From Heliocidaris erythrogramma (lineage: Eukaryota; Echinodermata; Echinoidea; Camarodonta; Echinometridae): a DNA stretch of 64,000 bases. Positions within the stretch are counted from its first letter, which is position 1. Each line of letters opens with the position of its first letter. Below the pieces are notes generated by a model that saw only the letters and a list, made by a program, of their open reading frames with translations, made no database searches and was not told where the DNA came from. The position numbers and the translations under genes are program-made. This document shows positions 1 through 10,501 of this stretch, one piece after another. The stretch lies in assembly GCA_025617745.1 (NCBI GenBank), contig CM046871.1, positions 30,759,579 through 30,823,578 on the forward strand, in the 5' to 3' direction.

Positions 1-185
1 ATTTCCCTATAAAGAATTTTGCTCGCTCCCCATGCAAAATGGGATATCATTTCGCTATCCCTAAGATGATGTGCATTAGAAAAAAGGTGATTTGAGTCTA
101 TTGCAGTCAATGTAAATTCCAACGTTAAATTAGAAATCCACTCTGCAAAATCTGCATAATCTTTGGAGAACTACAGCCTTGAGCA

Positions 186-231
186 ATGTCGCGGGGGCAG
201 ATGTTGGCTCATTTGCCTATCTTACTCCATG
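186..231 (+). CDS. Tentative first coding exon of the receptor
   Basis: An ATG at 186 opens a short frame (MSRGQMLAHLPILLH) that ends in phase 1 at a strong donor (ATG|GTAAGT at 231/232), exactly the phase needed by the next exon. An in-frame TGA sits two codons upstream, so if this exon is used it carries the start. Two cautions: the hydrophobic stretch is short for a signal peptide, and the following intron would be only 48 bp. The true start may lie to the left of the window. Confidence 0.3.
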
Positions 232-279
232 GTAAGTATGAATAAAATTGTAAATGAACTGTATTAATTTTCAATACAG

Positions 280-504
280 ATTACACCTGCCCTGATGGAT
301 GGGATGTCTTTCAAGGTTCATGCTACCGTCTTTACATCAACTCAAAAGCACTTACGTGGAACGAAGCAGAACTGATGTGTCAGGAAAGCTATAAGGGACA
401 TCTAGTCAGCATTCGTGACCAGGATGAGATGGTCTTTTTGCATTATATGATCTCTTCCCAGTGGGAAGGCAAAGAGACACGGACATATATAGGGAAGTAT
501 ATTG
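280..504 (+). CDS. Receptor exon: C-type lectin domain, N-terminal half
   Basis: After acceptor CAATACAG the frame reads D-Y-T-C-P-D-G-W, the usual opening of a C-type lectin domain, followed by the second cysteine (GSCYRLY), the W-x-E-A-x-x-x-C segment (TWNEAELMC) and the G-HLVSI strand. It ends in ...TYIGKYI-G. The donor is G|GTTTCC at 504/505, weak but the only one that keeps phase 1 and produces the expected Y-I-G-L core with the next exon. The length is 75 codons. Confidence 0.88.
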
Positions 505-733
505 GTTTCCACGATATAGTCATATTGATTCATATAAGCCCGATGACAACCCTAACCCTAACTCTAAGCGTAAACACTAACCTTACAACTACGCGTCAGA
601 CCCCACGGAAATGACGTGAAAGTTACAAGTCACGGACCGTACATGGCACTATGAAATACATGTGCCCCCCAAAAATTCGTTATGCATCATCATATTGGAT
701 AATTTTATGTCTTTTTTTACATGTTGATTGTAG

Positions 734-815
734 GTCTTGGCAGTAGAGACGATCGTGGTATTTTCTACTGGAATGACGGCACACCTATGTCGTACACAGA
801 CTGGTACAGTCCTCC
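734..815 (+). CDS. Receptor exon: C-type lectin domain, middle
   Basis: The acceptor is TTGTAG and the donor CC|GTAAGT. The exon reads LGSRDDRGIFYWNDGTPMSY-TDW, the beta2-beta3 region of the fold (canonical W-S-D-G-T-P-x-x-Y-x-x-W). It enters in phase 1 and leaves in phase 2, the only phase-2 junction in the ectodomain before the LRRs. Confidence 0.88.
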
Positions 816-1173
816 GTAAGTCGCATGGAGGACAACACATTTCTGATGATAAACAGTAATATGGTATCTCATTTTAGCTGTTAAAAAACAGCCTAGGTTA
901 TAACGTGACTTTTGTCTGCATGAAAATTATCATTAAAAAAACCCAACCTTTTTCATGTTTTTTTTTTGTAGTGAAGATATTTAGCGTGAAATCATAGAAG
1001 CAACATAAAAGTAAATTTGCACTTATTTATTTAGATACATTTATAAAAGTATGGGACCATATCCATCACTTTGCATTCTCTTTCGGTTGGTCGCTACCAT
1101 GACCGCTAACATAAATTAGATAGTTAAAATGACGAATTAATTAGCGACTGATCTTAAACCTTTTTTCCTTCAG

Positions 1174-1346
1174 AGGAACAAAAGGTAGAAAACAGCCAGA
1201 TGGAGGTCTACTCGAAGCATGTACAATGTTAGTCTTCGATGTAACCACTTCGACAGATCTTTCGACCAATCTCTGGCATGATGTGGCGTGTGTATCTCCT
1301 GGAACAAAGCAATTTATATGTGAAACAGCAGCAACTGGATCATCTG
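1174..1346 (+). CDS. Receptor exon: C-type lectin domain, C-terminal half with QPD motif
   Basis: The acceptor is CCTTCAG and the donor TCTG|GTACAA. It carries GRKQPDGG, then E-A-C, L-W-H-D-V-A-C and F-I-C-E, the last two conserved cysteines of the fold. QPD is the motif of galactose-type Ca-dependent lectins, with the acidic residue before the cysteine also present. The usual W-N-D calcium motif is W-H-D here, so one ligand is changed and sugar binding is an inference. The domain ends in a short polar linker (TAATGSSG). Confidence 0.88.
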
Positions 1347-1631
1347 GTACAATGAACTCTTTGTATACCTGGGTGATATGCGATGATACAGATATGAAAA
1401 CAAATCAAGAATGAAAATTATTTTTTATTGTACTGTACCATAAACTGCTAATTACTTTCTAACAATTTTGGCATATAATTGTGAATTCCGTGCGGTATCT
1501 CGTAGGAGCTGTACATTATGCCTCTGCCTTTTAGTAGGTTCCTCGACTCTGTCTTTGTATATGTAACTCGTATGTTAAAAGTCTCTTCGTGATGAATCTC
1601 ATATGAAGTTTATTTACCAAACTTGTCATAG

Positions 1632-1670
1632 ATCGCCCAGTGGGATTAGCACTAACTACACCACCAAGAG
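1632..1670 (+). CDS. Receptor exon: 13-codon linker
   Basis: A small phase 1-1 exon between TCATAG and GAG|GTAAGATCC reads DRPVGLALTTPPRG. It links lectin and LDLa modules and is threonine/proline-rich. Support is from its excellent donor and exact phase fit. No domain is visible. Confidence 0.65.
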
Positions 1671-1841
1671 GTAAGATCCTGTGCTTTTATCCGATCTCAA
1701 TAATTCTTTGTATGTATCAAAACTTCTCTGATATACAACCTTGAAAATATATTCAACACGTGTGATGTAAATATTTATAGGCCAGTTTCGATTCGTAATA
1801 ATGGAAATGTAAAAATAGTGACATTTTCCTCCTATATGTAG

Positions 1842-1967
1842 ACTTTATCATGAACTGCGGGAATGAACTATTCCAGTGTTCTGAGCTGGAGTGCATCAGC
1901 AAGGCATTCATGTGTGATGGAATTGCCGACTGTCTGGACGGAAGTGACGAAGACATCTGTGCAGAAG
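1842..1967 (+). CDS. Receptor exon: LDLa module 1
   Basis: One complete LDL-receptor class A module with six cysteines and an intact calcium cage ([16 protein letters not shown]). Acceptor ATATGTAG, donor GAAG|GTACAG, phase 1-1. A Ty3/gypsy element begins only about 100 bp into the following intron. Confidence 0.9.
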
Positions 1968-2069
1968 GTACAGAGAGGAAATTATTTGAATATATATGAA
2001 AAAAAAAATCAAAAATTTCGGATTATCGTAGTCTTTACAATGATCCTACTATCAACCGGTCCTATATAC

Positions 2070-3081
2070 TGTGGCGGCTCTCCTTCTTGGAACGGGTACG
2101 GGAAGCAGGAGGGCTGGCCATTTCTTCGCCTCTAACATCTGCACCCGATGATGTGGGCGAAGCCATCTTAATTCCGTGTGGCTTGTATCAGTGGCTTGTA
2201 GAATAGAGGCTTAGACGTAGCTTCGTTTTCCCAAAATATATGGGGGTGGAGAGTAGAGAGGGGCACTGGATGGCTGTGTAATGGTAGGGGCTTCTAAATG
2301 TTACATTGGGATTACATGAGCAGTGTACATTTACTATTGGGTGGCTTATAATACACGAGTCAATGGAGTCATAGAAATTACACGCATTTTAACAGTTAAT
2401 GTTGGTGTATGCCAATTTCCATACTTTAATCATCATACCAACTCAAATGCACAAACAAGTTAAAAGCGAGTAACGCCACAGCCTCTTGTAAATGGTACTT
2501 ATTGCATTAAAAGAGGGCTTATATTCGATGATGAGGGTCTTTTGTTTTATCTCATGCTCACCGTCTTTGTTCTTTCCAGTGCTCCGCGAACTCCTTTTGC
2601 CTTGGATTAGATTATGATGACGAGCAATTTCTTGAGAAGTGTCTGCGAAGAATCTTTGCCAAAAAAGAGTTTTTTACAGGGGGAAGCGCTCAGCTTTTAT
2701 ACCTTCTCAGGGATCCTGTGAGCGGTCCGGGGAACGTATGCAAATAATTTCATAAGGACGATACCCCTTTATATCACTATAAAATAACCAAATAATCCGC
2801 GACCCACCGAATCCGATCCCAATTTTGATTGGAGGGATCGGTGTGCAGCCGAACCCTTCCCGATTTTGATTGGAGGGTTCGCGCTTGCAGCCGATCTCAT
2901 TAATATTAAGCAGTTGTATCAAGCCATACGCTCTGTGGTGAGAGAGCGAATAAAATCGGGGAAGTTAAACACTTGGTCAATGGGTGCGTTAGCCGGGGAG
3001 TGGACGGATAAGAATTTTAGGGGGAGAGAGAGATTAAGCAGCTTTAGGATTGTAACTCACATGGAGAGTGTGATCGTTACA
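2070..3081 (-). repeat. 3' LTR of the Ty3/gypsy element
   Basis: The left copy of the 1012-bp direct repeat. Aligned by eye to 11971-12982 it differs at a handful of positions (for example near 2164, 2459, 2821 and 2839). Confidence 0.95.
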
Positions 3082-3084
3082 CAG

Positions 3085-3095
3085 CCCCCCTCTTC
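3085..3095 (-). other. Polypurine tract of the Ty3/gypsy element
   Basis: On the - strand GAAGAGGGGGG lies three bases before the 3' LTR (TGTAACG...). This is the expected place and composition for the plus-strand primer of reverse transcription. Confidence 0.75.
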
Positions 3096-3305
3096 AAGGA
3101 ATGTGTCCTCATATTCCAGTCATACCTCTAATCTGAGGCGATTTGAATACCAGTTTAAATAAGTTTTACATTACTAAGGATGTGGCGTTTTACAAAAGTA
3201 GTACAAATATACTTAACTAAACATAAACATGATGAAATATGTCCCAAGGAGGTATCTCTGTTAATGTCTGTTTCTTATTACAGTCTTTTTCTTCTCTCTC
3301 TCAAC

Positions 3306-3689
3306 TCAGTGGGCGTCGGGTCCCAGGTCCTTTCTTTTCTCCTCCCTGGTTATTCTCGTATACACAGTTCCATCGGGCATGTGCAATGTTTCATGACGGA
3401 CGGTTACCTTTGTTCCGGGCGCGATGACATATTTGGTCTTGAACGCGGCCTTGCTTCCTCCTCTCTGGTACCAGCGCCGTGCTTCGTCAAATGGGCTTTC
3501 ATCGGGCGACGAATCCATTAGCGCTGCAGACCCTGCTTGCATACTGGTTTCCTGGGTCTCGAGGCGCTCAGTTTGGGTCGCTTGCTCCTGTCTGGGCTTT
3601 AGCTTTGGAGGTCTCGTAGTGCTGTTAGGTGTTCCTGTTGCTGGCGCTTTTCTACGGCGAGCTGGGTCTTTTGGCTGTCCATCATTCAC
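3306..3689 (-). CDS. Basic accessory ORF of the Ty3/gypsy element, C-terminal part
   Basis: About 127 codons, rich in Arg, Lys, Pro and Thr at its start, ending ...GPDAH. The frame stays open upstream of 3689 through more Pro/Asp/Arg-rich sequence, with no ATG at its left edge. It is therefore probably the continuation of the zinc-finger frame (3682-3993) after a frame shift rather than a separate gene. I do not recognise a family. Confidence 0.45.
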   Translation of the reverse strand: MNDGQPKDPARRRKAPATGTPNSTTRPPKLKPRQEQATQTERLETQETSMQAGSAALMDSSPDESPFDEARRWYQRGGSKAAFKTKYVIAPGTKVTVRHETLHMPDGTVYTRITREEKRKDLGPDAH

Positions 3690-3993
3690 GTCGCGGCGAG
3701 GTGGATCTGATAGAACCTCGGGGGCTGCCGGGAGATTCGCGACGAGTGTCCCGCTGAGCTCGTCTGTTAGGGCTTCTGGATCGGTGGTACCTGGGGCGAG
3801 GGCTTGCAGAGTTGTGTCGTTCGCGGTGAGCGACAGCTGGGTTCTTTGGCCTAGTGGGCCTCCTTCTGGTAGGATCTCGTACTACCGTCCCTCTGTGGAT
3901 TTCGGCCATGTGGCGTTTTAACTCATGCAAATCTCGACCCCTCCAGTTACAGCTGTCTCCTGCCCAGTTCATGAATCGACACTGTAAGGCCAT
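3682..3993 (-). CDS. C2H2-like zinc-finger / RS-rich accessory ORF of the Ty3/gypsy element
   Basis: The frame begins MALQCRFMNWAGDSC. A finger of pattern C-x9-C-x12-H-x4-H occupies about residues 5-33 (second cysteine at DSC, histidines in ELKRHMAEIH). An Arg/Ser/Pro-rich tail follows, with repeated RRxSP-type segments. It lies between integrase and the 3' LTR, where Ty3/gypsy elements sometimes carry an extra gene. It ends at 3682 and overlaps the frame at 3306-3689 by a few bases. A nucleic-acid binding role is an inference. Confidence 0.5.
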   Translation of the reverse strand: MALQCRFMNWAGDSCNWRGRDLHELKRHMAEIHRGTVVRDPTRRRPTRPKNPAVAHRERHNSASPRPRYHRSRSPNRRAQRDTRRESPGSPRGSIRSTSPRRE

Positions 3994-4053
3994 GTTGCTG
4001 AAAGAACAACATAAGAAAAGAGAGTTCACTTTACGCAATTTGTCCGGCCGCAA

Positions 4054-4657
4054 CTTAACTCTTTCGGTGCTGATGGCACGTATATGTGACAGATAGACTT
4101 GTCATTTTCATTCACAAATTTCTCGACCACAGGAAAGGTATATGGGGGTCAATGTATATCAAACTTTTGAGCACAAAGCATTCTAAATATATGCTTATAA
4201 TTATATGCTACCATAGAAATTTTTCAGAGAAAACTGCAGAATTTAAAAAAGATATTACCTTATTTCAACATTAAACAATAGTAAACAAATGAGAAACCAA
4301 AATATAATGGACAAAAAAGAAACTCAAATATAATGTCAATAATTCTTACACATAAATTTGGGTAAAGTAATAATATTTTGTATCATAAGAAATGGTAATC
4401 AACTTCCTACAAGTTTTGTACATATTACTTTGTGAAATAATAGATGGTTAATGAAGTGCAGACATTTGAAAAGTAAGCATTGTTCACATTTTGGTAAAAT
4501 TTTGAAGAGAGCTAAACCCCTTGGCACAGTAATGTGTTGTATGGAAACATGAAAACGAGATAACCATGGTATGAGAAATGTTTTTTTTTATTTTTTATTA
4601 TTAAGTGTGTCAGGTAATTCTAGTCCGATAAGGGAGTCTCCCTATTGTGCTCCGGAA
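4054..4657. other. AT-rich non-coding part of the Ty3/gypsy element
   Basis: No convincing frame in about 600 bases between the small hydrophobic ORF and the zinc-finger ORF. Possibly untranslated or an intron of the element. Confidence 0.4.
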
Positions 4658-4951
4658 TTAATATTCGGAAGACCATGAATTATCCGAAGGCTCAAATAAG
4701 TCCTGCGAACCGTCAAAGCCTGTAGAGTCCGCAGCCGCCTGCCTGACCCTGTTGACTGATCTGTCCTCTGGTCTGTCCTTGACCACGAATGTATTAGTGT
4801 TCTGCAGTATTGTATGCTGTTGCATACCGAGAGCATAAAGCATCTTTACGACTAATGTTAATTGAAGAATAATGATTCCCAGCAATAGTTCCATGATTTC
4901 CATGATGCGGAAATTTGTCTGCAAAATGAAGTAAATAAACATAAAGGTCAA
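4658..4951 (-). CDS. Short ORF with hydrophobic N-terminus after integrase
   Basis: A 97-codon frame starting 24 bases after the integrase stop. Residues about 1-12 and 18-42 are hydrophobic (IMEIMELLLGIIILQLTLVV), followed by a polar, acidic C-terminal half. It could be a membrane-anchored accessory protein or a remnant. I see no envelope signature and no cysteines. Confidence 0.35.
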   Translation of the reverse strand: MTFMFIYFILQTNFRIMEIMELLLGIIILQLTLVVKMLYALGMQQHTILQNTNTFVVKDRPEDRSVNRVRQAAADSTGFDGSQDLFEPSDNSWSSEY

Positions 4952-4974
4952 GGAAGGTGGAATTATTACGTAGC

Positions 4975-5574
4975 TTAATAAAAGTAGTCCGGAGGTCTTC
5001 TCCGTCTTGAAGGATAGCGTGAAGTGTTGCCGCCTGCGCTGGTAATGTCCTCTGGTGCTTCCCGATAGCCTATAAATCCAGGAGACATTTGGGTTGGTGG
5101 ATCCATATCCTCGCGCTCTAGTATTTCTGGGATAACCTCATCCGTATCTGCGTCTGTTGACTGAGTCCTCCAGGCTTCCGGCACTGGTCCGTTGTAAGGC
5201 TTCAGGCGGTCGAAATGCACCACCCTCATTTTACTTCTCGGGGATCTCTGGATGCGATAAGTGACGTCAGATAGTCTGGCAACCACCTGATGAGGGCCTT
5301 CCCATTTAGGCGCTAGTTTGGGGCTGACTCCCTTCTTCCTGACGTTGTTGCGGAGCCATACGAATTGTTGAGCTTCGTGTAGCTTCCCATCTGTTTTTCT
5401 GTCGTAGTTCCTCTTCTGGCGACGTAATTCTGTGCCTCGTTGATTCTGGGCTCTCTGGTGGGTTTCCTCTATCCTTTCTCTTAGCTGCTGCGCATAGTCT
5501 GTCCACTCAGTCTCATCTGGCCTGGCAAAATTCAGATCAGCCGGCAACGATACCTCCCGTCCAAACATCATCAT
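4975..5574 (-). pseudogene. Ty3/gypsy integrase, C-terminal part (GPY/F module)
   Basis: Begins MMMFGREVSLPADL, the stretch typical after the integrase catalytic core. It then carries a GPY/F-type module (APKWEGPHQVVARLSDVTYR) and an HFDRLKPY segment, and ends in a basic RYPSRRRRPPDYFY tail with a stop at 4975. It is out of frame with the catalytic core because of one extra base in a C-run near 5625, so this copy cannot make a full integrase. Confidence 0.85.
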
Positions 5575-5611
5575 GTTGGGCGTCTCTTTCAGGGTATCGT
5601 GTGTGGAACTT

Positions 5612-6209
5612 CTATATGCTGCTGTAGCGGGGTAGATACCTGTCCCAGTCCTTCTGGTGCTTCTCTGGATCCAACAGAGTTGCTATAATGTTGATAAGTG
5701 TCCGATTAAACCTTTCTACCATCCCATCAGATTTCGGGTTGTACGGAGTGGTTCTGGTTTTCTTGATTCCCAATAGTCGGCACATCTGCTGAAATACATT
5801 GGATTCGAAATTTCTTCCTTGGTCGCTGTGGATTTCGTGGGGGACTCCATAGCGACAGATGAATTCGTCCACTAGTTTCCGTGCCACCGTCTCAGCCTTT
5901 TCATCTGGTATGGCGTATGCCTCGACATATTTCGTGTAGTAGTCGGCTATTACAAGGATGTACTTGTTCCCATCTTCTGTGATTGGCAATGGTCCCATAA
6001 TGTCCAGGGCTATCCTCTCCATAGGGTATCCGCTCTGTCGTTGCTGCAGAGGGGCTTTCTTCCTGGGTCCTGCCTTCTGGCGGCGAGCGCAGTCTGGACA
6101 TTGCCTGATGTAGGATCTGACATCTTCTTTCATTCCTACCCAGTAGAAACGTTCCTGTACCTTGTGAAGGGTCTTGGTCATTCCTAGATGACCGGCCATT
6201 GTAGAGGAA
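5612..6209 (-). pseudogene. Ty3/gypsy integrase, zinc-binding and catalytic core
   Basis: Directly after the foldback insertion the frame resumes with the H2C2 zinc-binding region (AGHLGMTKTL ... CPDCARRQK). The D,D,E core follows: ALDIMGPLP for the first Asp, HSDQGRNFES for the second and SDGMVERFNR for the Glu. It is part of the pol frame at 7716-10501, cut off by the insertion, and ends early at 5612 because of a frame shift. Confidence 0.9.
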
Positions 6210-6491
6210 GGCTTGTCTCGAATGGGTGGGGTGCGGGAGCGGGATGGGAGCGGGATGGGAGCGGGAACGGGCACACCCTTTCGAGACAAGCCCCCCCGGT
6301 TATCTCGAATGGACGCGTTCCCAGCGAGAAGTTCAATGAACGCGCCACTTCGAGACAACCGGGGGGGCTTTCCTCGAATGAGTGTGTTGAGTAGACTTTT
6401 GTAATAGACGTTTTAGAATTTTTTTTGAAAAATGTACTCTTGCTGGTTTTTTTCGTTTTTCTTTTGTCTAAGATGTAGAAAATATAACCGG

Positions 6492-6668
6492 CAGTGGCGG
6501 CACCAGGATTTTTAAAGTGGGGTGGGGGGGGGGGGGGCAAAAGAAATTGTTGGGAGCAAGGGCGGACAAACAAAATTTTCCACCCTTTTATTTTTTTCAC
6601 TCCGAAAATTTTGGGGGGCAACTGGGGGGCAAATGCCCCCCCCCCCATGCCCCCCGGTGCCGTCACTG
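6492..6668. mobile_element. hAT-type MITE nested in the foldback element
   Basis: The inverted ends are CAGTGGCGGCACC and GGTGCCGTCACTG (one mismatch), with an 8-bp target duplication ATAACCGG at 6484-6491 and 6669-6676. Eight-base duplications and CAGNG ends are the hAT pattern. The inside is mostly G-run and C-run sequence. Confidence 0.85.
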
Positions 6669-6776
6669 ATAACCGGGGGTTGTCAAATGAATGTATGAGG
6701 TTGCATGAATTCATAATGGAATGTTCATTTAAAAGTCAAAGGTCTGGTCGGGCAGACAGTCCAGAATAGAATGTTA

Positions 6777-7440
6777 ATTCACTGCGGCGTATTTTTTTAC
6801 GGGGGGGGGGAGGCACAAGATGGCCATGCCCCACCCCTTATTGGTGGGTGAGTAAGAAAATAGGAAGATGAATGAGGAAGATGAAAAAATATTCCCGGGA
6901 AAATTTAAATAGGGGTCAATTTTCGCAGACTCTGGTGGTTTCCTCCCCGGGGATAGGTGGGGGGGGGGGTTAATTTCCTAAATTGCCTGGATAGGGGGTC
7001 CAATATCTCAGAAAATTTCCCGGGATAGGGGGTAAAACAAATTCCAACTTCTCCGGAATAGGGGGTCACTTTTGAAAAGGAGTTACGAGCATAGGCCTAC
7101 CCCTGGTATGGGGAGTTGGGGGCCGGGTACAAACGACCTTTTGATATGAGTTTTGACTTTTGATAGTGGGTATTGATAGAATGATAGTGGCATTAAAAGG
7201 TGTTTCTAACTTTGGAAAGATGATAAACACACCTTGGCTTATGTCAGCACATGTCTGTAACACAATTTCACAATATTTAACAGGTCACGCCAAAAAAATA
7301 AAAATAAATTAACAATCCTAGCTACGCCACTTGCCCTTTCTTCCCCGTGTGTTTTAATGCATAATTATTCAATTCTCCGATTTATTTTGCACAAATAATG
7401 ATTTCCTTGTCAAAAGCATTTTTAGATACCGTTTTTTTTA
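6777..7440. other. Inner non-coding part of the foldback element
   Basis: Contains several G-runs (about 6799 and 6959) and repeated GGGATAGGGGG-like motifs between 6950 and 7070. No coding signal. Confidence 0.4.
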
Positions 7441-7715
7441 TATTTTCTACATCTTAGACAAAAGAAAAACGAAAAAACCAGCAAGAGTACATTTTTCAAA
7501 AAAAAATTCTAAAACGTCTGTTACAAAAGTCTACTCAACACACTCATTCGAGGAAAGCCCCCCCGGTTGTCTCGAAGTGGCGCGTTCATTGAACTTCTCG
7601 CTGGGAACGCGTCCATTCGAGATAACCGGGGGGGCTTGTCTCGAAAGGGTGTGCCCGTTCCCGCTCCCATCCCGCTCCCATCCCGCTCCCGCACCCTACC
7701 CATTCGAGACAAGCC

Positions 7716-10501
7716 GTAGAGGAATGAAGATCCTGAAGAACGTCTGGTATGAGTGACTTTGGAAGTACGAAGCGCCATCGGATGTTTCGTCCATCTTCCG
7801 ACTCCCATTTCCTGTAGAGCACCTCATCTCGCAGTACCAGTTGATCCCAGTGTTCCAAGAGAACCTTGACTTTGAAGGGTAATGCTGATGCCTCTTCCCG
7901 GGATGGCTTCCTCCCTTCCTGCAGTGCATCCAACACTGGCTTGATATTGGGATCTTCTAGTTGAGAATCTCGGTTGCTAACAGAATTATCATTCCTCAGA
8001 TTGATGACGTTGATGTTGCCTTGTTGCGCGGGGTTGCAGCTTTCTTCACGACCACACTGTCTACATGGTCTCCTGGATAGAGCATCCGCATTGGCATGTA
8101 TCCTTCCAGCCCTGTGTACAATCTCTAGGTCATAACTTGATATGACTTCCAGCCAGCGTGCGAGTTGTCCCTCAGGTTGTTGGAAATTGGTAAGCCATCT
8201 GAGAGCTCCGTGATCAGTCCTCACGACGACGTGGCGACCATACAGATACTGCTTGTAGTGTTTGAGGTACACTACTACTGCCAGTAGCTCCTTACGGGTT
8301 ACACAGTAATTCCTCTCTGGTTTGCTCAAGACGCGGCTTCCGTAGGCGATGACTCTTTCCTGACCGTTCTGTACTTGGGATAGAACCCCTCCAATTCCGT
8401 CATTGCTGGCGTCTGTATCCAGAATGAACCTTCCATCCACATCTGGGTATGCGAGTATAGGTGTAGATATCAGCCTGTGCTTCAATTCGTCGAAGGCTTC
8501 TTGGCATTCCTGGTTCCATTCAAATCTACGGCCTTTCTCAGTGAGTTGGTGTAGTGGTCTCGCAATACTAGCAAAGCCTTCCACGAAGCGGCGGTAATAG
8601 GAGGCGAGGCCTAAGAATCCTCGGACTTCCCTCACAGACTCTGGTCGGGGCCATGTCCTGATGGCTTCGGTCTTGTCCTCCTCGGTAGAGATACCGTCCC
8701 GGGAGACGATGTGTCCAAGGTATGCAACACTGGTCTTGAACAAGTTGCACTTCTTTGGCTTTAGCTTCAACCCTGTCTGGCGTAGGCGTTGAAAGACTTG
8801 CTGCAGCCTCTCCATTTCCTCATTGATGGATTTTCCGAAGACGATTACATCATCCAAGTAGACTAGTAGTGTTTCCCAATGGAGTCCTCTTAGTACTTGG
8901 TCCATAAGCCTCTCAAACGTTGCGGGGGCATTGCACATGCCGAAAGGCATAACCTTCCAGGCATACAATCCTCCGTCTGCTAAGAATGCCGACTTCTTTT
9001 TGGCATCTGAGTCAAGCTCTACCTGCCAGTAGCCACTAGCAAGGTCCAACGTTGAGAACCATCTGGCTCCAGATAGTGCATCCAATGTCTCATCGATGCG
9101 CGGTAGGGGGTATGCATCCTTGATGGTAGCACTGTTGAGTTGTCGGTAGTCTACACAGAAGCGTTGAGTGCCATCCTTCTTCTTTACAAGAACTATGTTG
9201 GCTGCCCAGGGACTATCCGATGGTTCGATGAGGCTTCTGTCAAGAAGATCATTGACGTTCCTATTAATCTCATCCCATTGACCGAATGGATGTTTCCTGG
9301 GTCTTTGCCTGATAGGTCTTGCTTGGCCTGTGTCAATGCTGTGCTTCACCAAGTTGGTCCGTCCGATATCTTGGTCCCCTCTCGAGAAGACATCTTGGTA
9401 GGCTGTGAGCAATCGTGCCACTGCTTCGTGGTATTCATTTGGCACTTCAGTAGTACTGCGTTGATATAAATCCAGTAGGTGATCCGGGAGTGTGGTATCA
9501 TTACTGGAAGGCTGCATTTCCTTGACGTCTGGTACTGAGACTGTCGTGAGATATCCTAGTTCCATTCCCTTCTTTATTACTCGCTGTGATCCTGTAGGGT
9601 TGTAAACTCGGATAGGAACATCTCCACTTCCAGTTCTAACTAGGGTCCGGGCTAGCAGAATGCCCTTCTGAGTGAGTTGTTGCCTATCATTAGGTGCTTC
9701 CACCATCCCGGCGATGTCATTAAGAATCTCACGCTGGATGTGTCCAATGATAATGCCTTCGTGTCCTGCTAGTACTGTCTGCATCTTAGTAGACACAATA
9801 CGAAAGCAAGTTCTGGTTTTGTCTTCCTGGTGACACTTTATAGATCCCCACTTGGTCTCCAGAACGGCTGTTTCCAAGTCCAGTTTAGCTCCTATCATCA
9901 GAAGATTATCCATGCCCAGGACTCCATCGCTGCAGACGTTGGCGATGATTACTGTGACACTTGCCTTTCCTTGGCCTATTGTCACTTCAGTGTGGATCTT
10001 GCCATCCACTTCCATGTGTGAGCCATCGGCGAGCATAATCTTCTCTGTTGTAGGTTGAACTGTAGGCTTGTTATGTAGTCTCTCAAAGCTGTTCTTGGAA
10101 ATGTAAGTATCTGTTGCTCCTGTGTCTACCAAGAAGCTCAATTGTTGTCCGGCAATTGTGACTGGAAGATAGAGTCCCTTCATCTTTCCTTGGTGAATCT
10201 CTGCGTTGGATTTGTCCGTGCCTATTGGCGCTGTGGGGCTTGTTGGTATTGATCTTGTTGGACCTGTTGATACGTGTGTCGGGGGACTTGTTCGTGGTAA
10301 TACTGGGGACCTTGTTCGTAGTGATACTGAGGGGCTTCCATGTCTGGGTTCCTTGGCCGCTCCATGCCCCTCTGGGGCGGCCTGTCCTTGTTTGCTGAGA
10401 CCTGTTGTTGTGGCCGATCTTGCTGCTTTTGGGCTTCGTCTCGTTTCTTCTTTCTGCAGTGCTTCTTGATGTGGCCTTTCGTACCGCAGTAGTAGCAGCA
10501 A
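7716..10501 (-). pseudogene. Ty3/gypsy pol: protease, reverse transcriptase, RNase H
   Basis: The frame overlaps the end of gag by about 280 bases in the -1 frame. In order it shows an aspartic protease (FLVDTGATDTYIS), a reverse transcriptase (VDYRQLN, FSTLDLASGYWQ, MPFGMCNAPATFERLM, YLDDVIVFG), an RNase H (LDTDASNDGIGGVL, KELLAVV, RTDHGALRWL, ANADALSR) and a linker toward integrase. The key residues are intact. The frame runs into the foldback element at 7715 and ends inside it near 7586. The downstream integrase is cut off at 5612-6209. Confidence 0.95.

Larger units (their letters stand above)
6210..7715. mobile_element. Foldback-type DNA element with long inverted repeats, inserted in pol
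   Basis: Inverted arms of roughly 250 bp (6210-6470 and 7450-7715) begin GGCTTGTCTCGAATGGG and contain short internal GAGCGGGATGG subrepeats. The 9-bp target duplication GTAGAGGAA flanks it at 6201-6209 and 7716-7724. Long arms with subterminal tandem repeats and 8-9 bp duplications recall the sea urchin TU foldback elements and Mutator-like MITEs. It has no transposase frame, so it is non-autonomous. Confidence 0.88.

Noticed and set aside
3424..3921. 165-codon frame on the + strand
   Set aside because: Antisense shadow of the zinc-finger/basic ORFs of the gypsy element; composition explained by their Arg/Ser codons.
4658..4951. Envelope gene of a retrovirus-like element
   Set aside because: Hydrophobic N-terminus only; no signal peptide plus cleavage site, no cysteines, far too short.
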